In this document: piece by piece, positions 24,438-35,599 of the stretch
How the letters are laid out: each line of letters starts with the position of its first letter
Numbering within the stretch: position 1 is the stretch's first letter
NCBI RefSeq assembly: GCF_964204865.1
Contig: NC_135260.1
Location: 20,320,001 to 20,384,000 of the forward strand
Origin: Styela clava
Taxonomy: Eukaryota > Chordata > Ascidiacea > Stolidobranchia > Styelidae
Direction of reading: 5' to 3'
DNA: 64,000 bases
The notes under the pieces: model-generated
Told to the model about the DNA's origin: nothing
The model's database searches: none
The model's input: the letters and a program-made list of their open reading frames with translations, nothing else
Translations under genes and position numbers: made by a program

Positions 24438-25592
24438 ATGTATAAAGAATCTGGTCCATCTAACTTTGCAATAAATATCTTCAGTATGCAAGGACATAAA
24501 GTACTAGTTGATGTTCAAACAGACATGTCCATCGAATCTGTGAAAAATGAAGCTGTCAAAAAACTTTCAAATATGCGGGGCAGTGGATTTGATAACACTG
24601 CAGAATACACACTAGTATGTGCAGTGGGACAATGTAGACGTTTGTTCAACAAAAACACCATAAAATCTGAGAATTTGACTGCCGCTGATATTCTTCTGTT
24701 ATACAATGTTCAAGAACAAAGTAGTAAAGATCCAGGAGTCCCAACCAGATCTATTCCAACAATGCCAGGAATAAAGAAGGCAACAGAAGGTTTAGTAGCT
24801 CGAGGGAAATCAGTCGGCGAAGCTGCGTCATCTGCTAATTCTGCTACAGGCACACTTGAGCAAACTTTTCGTAAGATATTGCTCACTTTGCTTGACCTTT
24901 CTTACAAACTGATGTTTTTTGATGAAGAAGCTGATGGATTGTTTTGTTCTAAAAGTAAAACATTGAATCTGGTGGATCCTAGTCTCATTTCTTCACTGAC
25001 TGCGATGGGATTTTCTGAAGCAATGGCCTGCAAAGCTTTAAGAGTGAATCAAATGGATATGGAAGCTGCCATGGATTGGCTGTTACACAATCCTGAAAGT
25101 AGAGAGGAAAGTGCGATGGACACCGATACGGAAACGGATGAAAATGAAACCGAGGATAAGGATGATGATAAACATTCCGCAAAACGAGTGAAAAGACGCC
25201 TTGATGCTTGGCGTAAGAAAAATCAGCGTTTACAGCCAAGCAATGAACATATAACAATACTTGTAGGCATGGGGTTTACCAAGGAAGACAGTACTCAGGC
25301 GCTTAAACTTAATGGAAATAATCCAAGTGCTGCATGTGACTGGCTTTTAGGGGATAGGAAGGTTCCAGATGATGACCCAAATGATGGCTTAGCTCCTGAC
25401 AGTGAACTGTATAAAGCAATTGTCAGTAATCCCACAATACATATAGGGTTACACAATAAAAGAGTTTTGGAAGCCTTAGAAGACATGCTTGAAAATCCCT
25501 TGAGGAGACACAATTGGGCAAATGATTCGACTGTAGGTTCTGTAATTCTACAAATATTAAAGCTTTATCATAAATATTCCAATTCTGGTTAG
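24438..25592 (+). CDS. UBAC1: UBAC1 (KPC2), ubiquitin-associated adaptor
   Basis: A 384-residue protein matching UBAC1 (about 405 aa in mammals), the non-catalytic subunit of the KPC ubiquitin ligase with RNF123, which brings ubiquitinated substrates to the proteasome. Domains in order: an N-terminal ubiquitin-like fold (about 8-95); a linker; UBA1 (about 180-218) with the MGF loop at 190-192; an acidic/basic segment (222-256); UBA2 (about 268-305) with MGF at 278-280; and a C-terminal STI1-like stretch SNPTIHIGLHNKRVLEALED (about 330-349). It is encoded in one exon and ends HKYSNSG. Like its upstream neighbour CLP1 it is intronless and on the plus strand, 1.27 kb away. Confidence 0.96.
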   Translation: MYKESGPSNFAINIFSMQGHKVLVDVQTDMSIESVKNEAVKKLSNMRGSGFDNTAEYTLVCAVGQCRRLFNKNTIKSENLTAADILLLYNVQEQSSKDPGVPTRSIPTMPGIKKATEGLVARGKSVGEAASSANSATGTLEQTFRKILLTLLDLSYKLMFFDEEADGLFCSKSKTLNLVDPSLISSLTAMGFSEAMACKALRVNQMDMEAAMDWLLHNPESREESAMDTDTETDENETEDKDDDKHSAKRVKRRLDAWRKKNQRLQPSNEHITILVGMGFTKEDSTQALKLNGNNPSAACDWLLGDRKVPDDDPNDGLAPDSELYKAIVSNPTIHIGLHNKRVLEALEDMLENPLRRHNWANDSTVGSVILQILKLYHKYSNSG

Positions 25593-25701
25593 CATATTAT
25601 GACATGAACTTCTCTTGAATATTTTGCTGATATTGAAAATGTCCGAATTTGCTCTTATATTTCTGTATTGACGCTGAGAAAATATAAAATTTTGTTTTAT
25701 T

Positions 25702-25707
25702 AATAAA
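25702..25707 (+). promoter_or_regulatory. Poly(A) signal AATAAA for UBAC1
   Basis: The canonical hexamer lies 110 bases after the UBAC1 stop codon in an AT-rich 3' UTR. Confidence 0.6.
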
Positions 25708-25854
25708 TTTAAACCACACAATGCTTCAAATTTAGCTCCCTGTTTAATGGCTTTGGAGTGTATTAGCCAATTATTTTTGTATATCCTTCCCTTGCCATAA
25801 GTCATATTTTTGAACTGAGATTATACCTTAGAGTTGTTTTATAACTGATTTTTA

Positions 25855-25935
25855 TACCATGGAGAGGAAATCCGATTACATTGTCAGTGTCAAACCAAAT
25901 GGCAAGCCCACGACCTCTCGTCCGATTATCAGTTC
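25855..25935 (-). mobile_element. Diverged SINE fragment
   Basis: Read on the minus strand, it contains ATCGGACGAGAGGTCGTGG followed by a TTTCCTCTCC tract, matching the 3' part of the SINE at 17,837 with many changes. Confidence 0.6.
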
Positions 25936-26477
25936 ATGTTAACGGTATTCATTCGTTTCAGACTTATACTTGCGGTGTCAAGCGTGTTTCTAATGCTCAG
26001 CACGATGCGTCATACCGCTGAGTATTTGCTCGGACCACAGGTAAGTAATATTAAAATACCTTGTGTTCTCTTCATATTGTTAGGTCATAGTCTTAAGGAA
26101 ATCACACACTATCATTCTGTAGCTTCTTACATTCTAGAGGTTGCGTGTGGGTGGCCGTTATTTAATGGTTTTCTATGGCCTTGCGCGACTTTGGGGCTGC
26201 ATGCAACCTTGATCGAAGCGACTTCTATTAATAAAAAGTTGGAGTGCGGAAGAGACTTGTGTATGATTCTTTTCTCATTTTCAATCTGCCGTTGTTAAAT
26301 ACCCCCCCAAAATAAACTTCAGACACTCGTGCTTATTTTTGGCTCTAGGTCGATGGCAACCCTGCCTATAATCGATCGAGTCCATTCACTAAATCAGTCG
26401 ATGAAACTTGAAGGTGGTGCGTCTCTGTCCCATTGTATAAGTTTCACGTTATGAGATAACGAGAGTCTGTTACCCCT
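25936..26477. other. No confirmed gene; one candidate exon
   Basis: Positions 25,962-26,040 are flanked by ATTCGTTTCAG and CACAG/GTAAGT, good acceptor and donor signals. One frame is open across the 79 nt, encoding a hydrophobic stretch (AVSSVFLMLS). No homology is recognised. Confidence 0.25.
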
Positions 26478-27505
26478 AGGGATGGGACGAGTCCGGCATT
26501 ACAGAGATTCGACGAATCCGAGTAATAGGTCAAGGACTCGAATCGAATCTGCCGAGTTCGTGACGTCATAATGGAAAAGCAGAAAAACGTGTTTTTGACC
26601 ATGCTACAGCATCATGCTCTCACAAACATACGTCGTAGCTCATATTTTTTGCCTAATGGTCCCGCATACAGCTGTTGAATCATTTTAAATATATATTTTT
26701 TCTCTTTTCTGGCGGCCATAATACAAACGTAAACGTGGGTCAATGTGCGCCTTGGCTGTGAACTGGATTTCCAGCCCACCTTGCGTCAATTCTGGGCGGC
26801 TATTCAGAAATTCTTACATGTCAATATGAAAAATAAAAAGCTTTCGACTACAATACTTTCCCATAATTCCAGATATTTCTAGCCGTAAATTTACTATGTC
26901 GTGTGCGCAATTGGTAGAGAAATGCCACTCGTCGTCAATACAATGTGGTACATCTGCTTGCAATTTAGTAGTTCATATAAACGTTCTGAAACTCTCCATG
27001 ATTTCCATTGCCTTTTTAGCGAAAGGATTGCACGCAATAAACTTGATTTAATTAAAAGAGGTATTGATGAGATTCCACAGTGGGTTGATCTAGGGCATGT
27101 TTTATTTTTACGTGAATCAAAAATATTGCAATAACACATATTTTATTGTGTACCACATGCATACCAAAAAGGATAGATAGTTTGAAGGCGACTGGCGCAA
27201 CATCATTGTTATAAGCGACCAATAGTTTTTAACTTGCGTTATATTATCCGGATATCTGTCGTCGTTTTATTAGGAGTGTTTATAATGCACACGAGGGATA
27301 TTGTTACAGATCCAACCTTGAATTTTAACTAGTTAAGGTATGTAGTGGGATTTATAGAGGCAAAAGAACAAACATAGGCGTAAATTAGTAAAAACAGAAT
27401 TGATTATAGACTCGGTAAAAATGACGTGGCCTCGAAATCGAATCCGAGTCCAAAAATGCCTGGATTCGACTCGAATCCGGATCCGAATCCCGGCCCACCC
27501 CTAGT
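26478..27505 (+). mobile_element. TAGGGATGGGACGAG element, full copy
   Basis: The left end CTAGGGATGGGACGAGTCC and the right end GGACTCG...GGCCCACCCCTAG form an imperfect inverted repeat with further GACTCGAATC motifs inside both ends. The inverted, truncated relative is at 14,398-15,150. No clear target duplication and no transposase frame are visible. Confidence 0.75.
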
Positions 27506-27662
27506 AATTTCAATGCGAATATACGGTGCACAAACAATTAGGATGAAATCGTAATTGGCGGTTACAGACAGGAGATAATAAAAAAGATTTTAAGCGCGTT
27601 GAAACTCGTGTCACTGAATTTCAATATTGATACTCGTTGATGATTACTCCCTTATATTATAA

Positions 27663-27720
27663 CAGTGTTTCTCAACCTGGGTCTAATGAACCCCCGGGGT
27701 TCGACAAAAGCACTGTGAAC
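27663..27720 (+). mobile_element. Left end of a hAT-type element
   Basis: The sequence CAGTGTTTCTCAACCTGGG is a typical hAT terminal sequence, followed by CCCCCGGGGTTCG. I could not find the partner end within the next 1.5 kb, so the extent is unknown. The interval 27,721-28,127 holds nothing else I recognise. Confidence 0.5.
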
Positions 27721-28127
27721 TTTTGTATTATGAAGTATTTCTATTTTCGAGCCAATTAAATATGTAAAAATAACTATTATTTGAGGCAGATATTCAAATT
27801 TCAACATTCAGACAATTCATATAATAGCTTATTTATGTGTAGTATTGCGTAGATAAATGTTTTATAGGACCTGTCAATGAGAAACGTCACGCGCTTTTTT
27901 AGATGCTTTCTGACCTCAAAGTGTCTAAGGTTGTTATTACTAACCTCGGGGTTTTGAACCTGAATATTTGCTTAAACGCCATGTTATTTATAACCTACTA
28001 ATAAAACTAGCGGACCTTGAATATTGTGTATTGAACTGCAGGTCCTTTCTCCTTGTTTACTTTCTACTTCGGATCCGTATGTGGTATTTGCCACAAGGAT
28101 GCTTGAATGAGATAGTATTAAAGTGAC

Positions 28128-28872
28128 AAGTGAAAATAACATGATCTCTTTCAACGAAATAGTAAGTTTATTTGTGAGCTTTCGTCAGATCGTGGTCTAA
28201 CTTCTTCAAACATTACAAGATATGACTTAATCAAACAGCAATAATGATGACAGCAATTATTGTAGTTTGATTAAGTCATGGACCTTTCCCCGACCTTTGA
28301 CCCCCGAAAAAAATTCTTCCTATACTTTACCATTGCAAAATTTTCGGGGCTATTTTAAGAGCGCTTTTGCGAGTTGGCGCCTGTAAAACGGGGTATGTGT
28401 TTCAAACCATCATTATGATTCATCGCACACAACAATCTGTTTTTTAAAAGTACCGGTAAAGAATTTTAGCCTAGTCTATCACAGCTATTTCTACACTAAT
28501 TTTTTATTACTGCAATTCAATTTAAATTCATAGGAAGACAGAGTGATCATTGACTTATCTGAAGTTTCCGAAACACAACAGAAAACTAACGAATAGAGTT
28601 TAAAAACGCGAAAACGAGGTAATGTTTACGACCACGTTTGAAAATCTGTCTGAGTGAGAAAAGTGTCTGAGCGGATGCAAGTGGAGCATTGTTACGTCAC
28701 TTTTCGCATCTTGCTGATCGGCCAATGTCACGAAGTAAACAAGAAAGTCGATGCTCGGGAAAAGGTCCATATCTTGTATTGTTTGAAGAAGCTAGATCAT
28801 GATCTACGGAAAGCTCACAAATAAACTTACTATTTCGTTGAAAGAAATCATGTTATTTTTACTCATACTAAT
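28128..28872. repeat. Long inverted repeat with ~95-bp arms
   Basis: The left arm (28,128-28,226, including CAACGAAATAGTAAGTTTAT) is the inverse of the right arm (28,779-28,872, including ATAAACTTACTATTTCGTTG), with modest mismatch. A smaller inverted pair, GACTTAATCAAAC and GTTTGATTAAGTC, sits just inside the left arm. The core is a ~500-bp element (28,275-28,776) with its own ends. Confidence 0.8.
28275..28776 (-). mobile_element. ~500-bp ATGGACCTTTCCCC element, copy 1
   Basis: Both ends carry ATGGACCTTTCCCC / GGGAAAAGGTCCAT. The interior is the reverse complement of the copy at 56,957-57,453. It contains no open frame of note. It sits within the 28,128-28,872 inverted repeat. Confidence 0.8.
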
Positions 28873-29229
28873 AAAACGTAGCTCAATTTTACGAACAAGT
28901 TATTAAGTGTACAAAATTGATTGGGAAATTAGGGCACGTTTGAATTTCACTAAATGGTAGAATTTCCAGAACCGAATATTTCAGGGCGGAGCTTCAAGTA
29001 AAAATATCATCACCCGTCGACGACTTTAATATAGCGCTTAGCCGGTTTTACATATCGTATCTTTGTTTCTGTGAAACAATGAGCAAATGCTTTTATAACC
29101 ATCTGACGGCAGGTATAAATCTGTGATGTGTAATATCTGAATCATATGCTACATAAAAATTTGATAACCTTTTTTTAATAAGGTGAACAATGCAATTTGC
29201 AACCACTGAAATTGCAATGCAATTGATTA
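28873..29229. other. Spacer before the segmental array
   Basis: No gene or repeat recognised. Homology with the other array segments begins at about 29,230. Confidence 0.3.
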
Positions 29230-29422
29230 AATAGTTGAAGAGAAAAACCAATTTTTATTACAATGACATACTGACAGAAGAGTAACAACAACTCCATAAT
29301 AACAAAACGTTCCATAGGTCCATTTCGTGTCCGATGAACTCTTACATCAAAACCCATTTCATGTTCATTACAATCGGAAAATAAAATACGACTGACCGAA
29401 GCGTTATATATATATATATAGG

Positions 29423-29907
29423 CAGTGGTGGGATTCAAATTTTTTGTCAGCCGGTTCCATCATAAAAGACATGTTTTTCAACCGGTTCTGTTACAAAAAG
29501 TCATATTTTTTTAGCAAATAAACTGATTATTTTTAATTACTTCCCAATTAACATTTTAAAATAATAGTTAGGTAAGCATCCTTCTGTCAAAATTAGCATA
29601 GAAATTTTTGATGATGTTGAGGATCGTCTATGTTGCTGTATATATTATATACTCGTTGATAATGAACTTAAAACCTGAAGGTGTATGATCTACTGAAAAC
29701 ACATGCTTGAATGTTGATATTCTATAACAATGCTGTTATACTATATTAAAAATAAACACAAGAAATCTTTATCAAAGAAAAAAAAGTTCACTGAAAATAA
29801 ACTTTCGCAGTTTTTACATCAAATATTTCCAACCGGTTCGCTGATCTTCCAAAATTCCGTGAAACGGTTCTATAGAACCGGTGCGAACCGCCTGAATCCC
29901 ACCACTG
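29423..29907. mobile_element. 485-bp hAT MITE in unit 1
   Basis: Ends are CAGTGGTGGGATTCA and TGAATCCCACCACTG, with an exact 8-bp duplication TATATAGG on both sides. It is absent from the equivalent places in units 2 and 3 (about 36,930 and 51,350). A deleted relative is at 8,278. Confidence 0.93.
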
Positions 29908-30945
29908 TATATAGGCTATTGTGTTTTCACGCCTGTCCCTCAAACAAACCCTGCAAAGTAGCGACTGAGCTAGAAAGTGCCATTGTTTGAAAGAACTTGA
30001 TTCTATCTATAATCCTACAAACCACAATGCTTACCACTGATTTTCATGTCAGGATTTACTTAAAAGTAAAGCTTCTTATATTTTTAATTAAAGTATGGCT
30101 TATATGGCATTATACAGAATAAATCCGAGAACTTCTGTGAAGCGAGCGATGTATTTGTGTCGTCTTTATTGTTATTATTTTCCGTATATATCAGCAATAA
30201 AAATAAGTTACCGATTAGCTCCTAATTGTAACGTAACTTCTAAAATTAGAAAATTTACCAAAATACGCTTGTTATTTGCACCAACCCTAAAAAAAATAAG
30301 ATCAGGTGTAAAATACGAAAGGAATCGAAGAGTTTAACCAAGTAATATACAGGCAATTCTTCACCAGAATCGCATAGTTCAATAATATTTGTTTTTCAAT
30401 TGACGTTGGTTACATAAATGCTGCTATTGTAGAAGAAATGGCTACATCACCAAAATAGTTGCAATGTATATTAATACCAGGTAGCATTCTGGACTCAATG
30501 TCGCCGAAAGAAAGATTCCACTTTGGTTTATTTTGTCAACAGATGAAAAGACACCCCGACCAGTTGAACGAACACTTGTCAATGCTATTAGATTGGTAGG
30601 TCTTCTTATTATAATTTGCATGTAAACGAATAATAAGTACAAAGTACAGATAAACAACTGACGCAAGTTTCATTTGATTCCGACATTGAAAAATCTATTT
30701 TTAGAAGAATAAAAAGGCATTTGTTCATGAGTTCTGATGTCGCACCTATTGACGAAAATTCTATAAATTTAGCGAAAATTTACCGACAACAATTGAGGTT
30801 TTGAAACTCACCATTTGAGTAAAAATATGGTTCTCAGTGTTTGAGGAACACCGCATCACCACATTGACGTCATACCCATTTGATTGTAGTTAATGGATAT
30901 TTCTATGACATGCTTCCGGAAATAATACAAGTGTTTTGTTTCAAT

Positions 30946-31149
30946 GGTGACCGTACATTTGAACCCATGTACATTTGAACCCATGCGTATATCCACGGGT
31001 TCAATCTATATGCGGGTGCTAAAACCCATGGGTTAGGATTAGTATGGGTTTAACTATCCGTGTAACAAAAAAAATTCCATAGGTGCAATAGCATACAGGT
31101 GCAATTGTCATGGGTTCAAATGTACGTGGGTTCAAATGTAATGGAACCT
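30946..31149. mobile_element. 204-bp foldback element with 8-bp duplication
   Basis: The left arm has two tandem GTACATTTGAACCCATG motifs and the right arm two inverted ones (CATGGGTTCAAATGTAC). It is flanked by GTTTCAAT on both sides (30,938-30,945 and 31,150-31,157). Units 2 and 3 have the empty site near 39,448 and 52,640. A diverged half copy is at 1,010-1,150. Confidence 0.88.
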
Positions 31150-31969
31150 GTTTCAATACATCGAACTTCGAATGTGTCAACTCCCTCAGGTCGACCGTCA
31201 CAATATGGGTTGCCGTCAGGGACAAGCATTTTTGTATCTCATGTTATTCAACAATCTCCATTTAGGTATCGTTAGGTCTCAACGATATTAGATGGTAGAA
31301 TACCCATTGGATTCTACTTATGTTCGAAGACGTCGCTGAGACAATTTGCTTGCAGTCAAGAACCGTTTGCTTTCCGCATCAGTCCCCAATATTATTCAAC
31401 ACTTTTGGAAATAATTTGAAAATATGTAGTAATTCTCTTGCATAAAATATCCTGACCCAGTTATTTTTCAGCGAGAAGATCTTGCAGCAAGCAATACTAT
31501 TATATTCTTACCTTAAATATCTGAATCTCAAAGATGCAGTCTGAAAAGTCTTTGACGAGTTTATTACCCATTACGTTGAATGCCACGGTCAGTGTTATGA
31601 CGTTATTGAATGGCTTTTTAGTTTAATTTATGAACGATTCCTATAATTTGTGGTGTTTTAAGCTTTATAACATGCGCTATACATAGTAACCTTTTTGAGA
31701 AGAATTAATTCAGCAAACCTTAATCTATTTGACGGAACTGACCTCAAAGTAACGTTAAATATAACCATTTGTCTCCAACTTTAACCAACGAATGATTAAA
31801 TTCTTAATAAAGATATTATGAAATCTTATTTTTTCGAAATAATCGAATGAGCAAGATATAATATAAATAGCGCTGCAAAAACTTTGGCATCAACAAACTC
31901 GTAGAAAACAACGTACAAAGCAACGAAAACAGAGACAAGAGAGAATTGTTAATTGGGTATGTTTTAATA

Positions 31970-32396
31970 CAGGGGTCGGCAACCTACGGCCCGCGGGCCG
32001 GATCCGGCCCGCGACGCTTCACTGAATTATAGTAACAAAACAGCTGTTTTGAAGATTATTTTTTTAACGTAACAGTATTTATTATGAGACACGTGCAGAT
32101 TGAATTATATTATAATTTAACAAGTATAAAATCCACAATTACTCGTTTAATGAGCCTATAATTTAATGATGATAATTAGACAAATGGCACCAAAACTCAG
32201 AAAGGTTGATGCTAAGATGCAATGCATCGAGGAAATAAAATCCATATTCTATTTGAGAGATGTATCACTGCTTGATTTTTTTTTTAAAAAGTATCATTCC
32301 TTCGGTTTTCAACTTTCTAAAAATATGTGAGGCACGCCAATGACTTGCAACCCGTAATTTTGTCCCGCGAGCGAAAAAATGTTGCCGACCCATGAA
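31970..32396. mobile_element. hAT-type element (CAGGGGTCGGCAAC ends)
   Basis: The left end CAGGGGTCGGCAACCTACGG and the right end TGTTGCCGACCCATG form an inverted repeat. GCCGGATCCGGCCCGCG lies inside the left end. The site GGTATGTTTTAATATGTAGCC is uninterrupted in units 2 (40,273) and 3 (53,460). TTTAATA is duplicated on either side. Confidence 0.85.
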
Positions 32397-32785
32397 ATTT
32401 AATATGTAGCCATGCAGGCCTATGTTCAATATTGTATCTGTCTGTTTTCTCGCAGATACATTTTTCGGCACAACTTGCAACTCCATTTCAAATAGAGCAA
32501 CCTCATTTTTTTTATAGCGAAGCAATTATCGATATTATAATCGTATACTCACTGGAATATATGCAGCGCTTTCCTTTGTTTATGACAGCAGTCGTCAAAT
32601 TGACGACAGCTTTTCAATCCGAGAATCGGGCTATCCTGGTAGGTATATGACTGCTCAATTACCACTTGTCACCAATTACCACTTGGGCTACTATTCAACT
32701 ATATTTGCAATATATATATATATATATATCAATTTTAAACGACTGATTTTGAAACAAGTTCTAATTATAGCTAGATAGATTAAAG

Positions 32786-34226
32786 ATGAACGTGGCAACA
32801 ATCTATCTACTTCTGGCGACAATTATGTTTGGAATTGAAGCAGCTCAATTTACTCAACTTAAATGTTTTCAATTTCGCTACAAATTGGGACAGCAGCGAT
32901 GCAAACCAGGTAAGATTTTTTCCTTCTAACAGAAAATCCTATTTATGATGAATAGGTTGTTTGTTTCCATTTTCCAAAAAGTACATTCACTACGGCCCAG
33001 GTACTTGTATAACTAGGATAATACTAAAAGCTGACCACACGTCCCGGTTCAGCCGGGGCAGCTTGACGAGAGTAAATGTCCAAGGTTAAGGCAGAATGAC
33101 AGTCATAAATATATCCGATACTAATATATACAAAATTGTTTTCTGTTTTTTTAACGTGTGCAGCCCATTTATCACTGATCCCATTTATCACCATATTGTT
33201 ATGTCATATTTATGATATTTTCAATATTTAAGTCAATTTAACATATAACGTCGACTTTAATGCCGTTTAAAGAAAGTTCTTGTGTTCTAATGAGTTGTAT
33301 ATTACTAATATTCATAAGAACTAAAAAATTTCCAAGTCTTGGAATAAAACCGCCCAATGTCCCGGTTTTTCATTCCGCATATCTGGTAAGCCCAATCAAA
33401 GGTAAAACACATGTGAATTTGTGTTTCACAAAAACCATTCCAAACACTGGTTTGTTGTTACAGAAAAAAGTTTCAAAGGTGATTTAGTACCATGCTACAA
33501 CTTATGTAACAAAGAATTGGTTAAATTTGAAGATTGTAATGAATATCCTGCTAATATGCATTGCTGCGTTCACGACTGCAGATGTGTCATCAGAGGAGGT
33601 GGGTACAAACAATAAGACAACAACTGATATCATCTCACTTAAGAATATACCTATATTCATGGGACTTGAAAAGTAGATAGAAAGCATGAAATAACATGGC
33701 AAAACTTATTCTTCTGCATTCCATTCCAGCCGGATTTGTTAAAATTCCACAAAACTACACGCTTTCTCTCGACGACGAAAAGATATCGCAGTGGATGAAG
33801 ACCGGAGTAGAAGAAGGATGTGAGTCAAAAAACAAATATTCTTCATCAGCAAAGATGACTGAGTCTGAAAATACCAAGACAAACCTGAAATTACCTATTG
33901 ACAAGCAAGATAAATATGCAATAATACAAGACGTTCAAACAACAGCAACAGCTACCGGATCAAGCGATAACAAAGAAACCCGGAACTCATCCATTGCTAG
34001 CCAAGAGGGAACTTCAAAAACACCAGAAGAAAAAGGCCCAGATAAAACAACTACCGCAAATACTGTACAAAGCAAAACGAGCACAAAAACAGAGGCAGTG
34101 AAGACGTCCGCGGCCAAATGTGCTACAAAAGAACATATCTTATCGCGAATTGCAAGTAAAATGACTGGAATATTCAAGCAGATGGGTGTTGGTTGGGAAA
34201 TGAAAGTCAACGATGGATGCAATTGA
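32786..34226 (+). CDS. Gene B: secreted 12-cysteine protein, intact
   Basis: Exons are 32786-32909 (124 nt), 33464-33598 (135 nt) and 33730-34226 (497 nt), all phase-1 junctions, giving 251 aa. I do not recognise the family. Residues 1-19 form a signal peptide ending FGIEA. The N-terminal domain has nine cysteines at 27, 39, 52, 56, 66, 75, 76, 80 and 82, ending CCVHDCRC. The closing CC-x3-C pattern faintly recalls VWC-type domains, but this is weak. Exon 3 encodes GFVKIPQNYT (sequon N95), DDEKISQW, C117, a Thr/Ser/Lys-rich linker, then C217 and C250 around a cationic, potentially helical stretch (HILSRIASKMTGIFKQM). The even cysteine count suits an extracellular disulfide-bonded protein. AATAAA follows at 34,310. 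A splice acceptor-like AG ends 15 nt before the ATG. Confidence 0.85.
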
Positions 34227-35599
34227 AGGCACTTGCTACATTGTCTGTGAAATCTGAATATTCAAATTAATTCTATGTTTATGTCGTTCAATGTTAATTT
34301 CCTATCTTAAATAAAACTCACTAGTAGAACTCACTAATTGTCGAACCCCAAAGGATAGAGAGAAAAAAACTATCAAATAACAAGATAAGCGATGCCCAAA
34401 TATGTGGACACGAAATAGTACGGGTATGTTGTCTGTAACTGTAGCCCCCGGGTACCATACCGCAGTATTTACGACTTCGTAGGACCTCAAGATAGATCGC
34501 TAATGCGAAGCCGGAACCGCCACAACGGGCGGGATTTTTTATTTGATGACGTCACCTCACACAAAAAACGAATCCGAGAGGCCACCGTAATTTTTGAAAT
34601 ACATAAAATGAAAAGCCCTCCAGCGAAAAATGCAATGTTTAACTATTGAAAATTAAAAGCGATTGATCCAGTAGTTAACGAGGAAATCAATATTTCTCTA
34701 CGGTCGCAACAAGCAGAGGAAGAATTCTAACAACATGATCCACAACAACATAATAACAAAACGATTCATTGTCCATTTCGTGTCCAATTATCAAATGAAG
34801 AGTTTTATTTTTTACCCTAATGAAAAGAGCTCGTATTGAAACAAAGGCCTGTTTTAGATAATTATTTTGTTGTTTATTTTGTATTCTTTATCAAAATACC
34901 ACTCATATCGCCGTGAAACTACGGAAAATGATGCGTTTTGGCAACTGCACACGCTGCCGGAGTAATAGTTTCAAAAATATGCTTCGACTTCCACTGGCAT
35001 CTCGTCGCTTTGTCGCCAAGTTAGTACCTACACCAAAGTTATAAAAAGAAAAGTTTAACAGTTCATTCGAGATATTAGGGAGACGATTAATGTGAACATG
35101 GCAAAAACTCACGAAACATATCTCACCGATCTCCCAAACACGGCTGCATCAACGATATATACGACTGTTGAGGTCATTAGAGTCAGTTACCATCCAAACA
35201 CAAATACATACATACGTGTCTGCAAGGCAATTGGGAATTTGCATAGCAAGTCAGGGCCACGTATATATTTATATATCGTTATAATGGTTAAATTAATCTC
35301 ACAAATTTGCGTATACTAACCATATGACAGAAAAAGGGCAAGATAGAAATTAACTTTCGACAATCTATCATATATATCCAAATTGTATTACCTTGGTTTT
35401 GTTTAGAAGTAATTTAGATATAATATATTTCGTGAATTGAAGTTTGAATTTTTTATATAAATATGTTTTGAAATTGCCGAGAATATCATTCCAATCTGAG
35501 TCGCATAATTTTTTTAGACTTTCGAGCAAATTTAAGATTTGTTCGTGAAATAAAGAATACCTCACTAGAGCGTGTATTATACGAATGGACACAGATTTC

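Noticed and set aside
30095-30337. 80-residue basic frame upstream of gene B
   Set aside because: The frame is not conserved in the equivalent parts of units 2 and 3, which align at the DNA level but contain stops.
33696-34226. Single-exon gene starting at the ATG in intron 2 (also 41,483 and 54,755)
   Set aside because: A splice acceptor at the exon-3 border and the conserved exons 1-2 upstream give a better model with signal peptide and matching phases. The alternative is kept only as a possible isoform.
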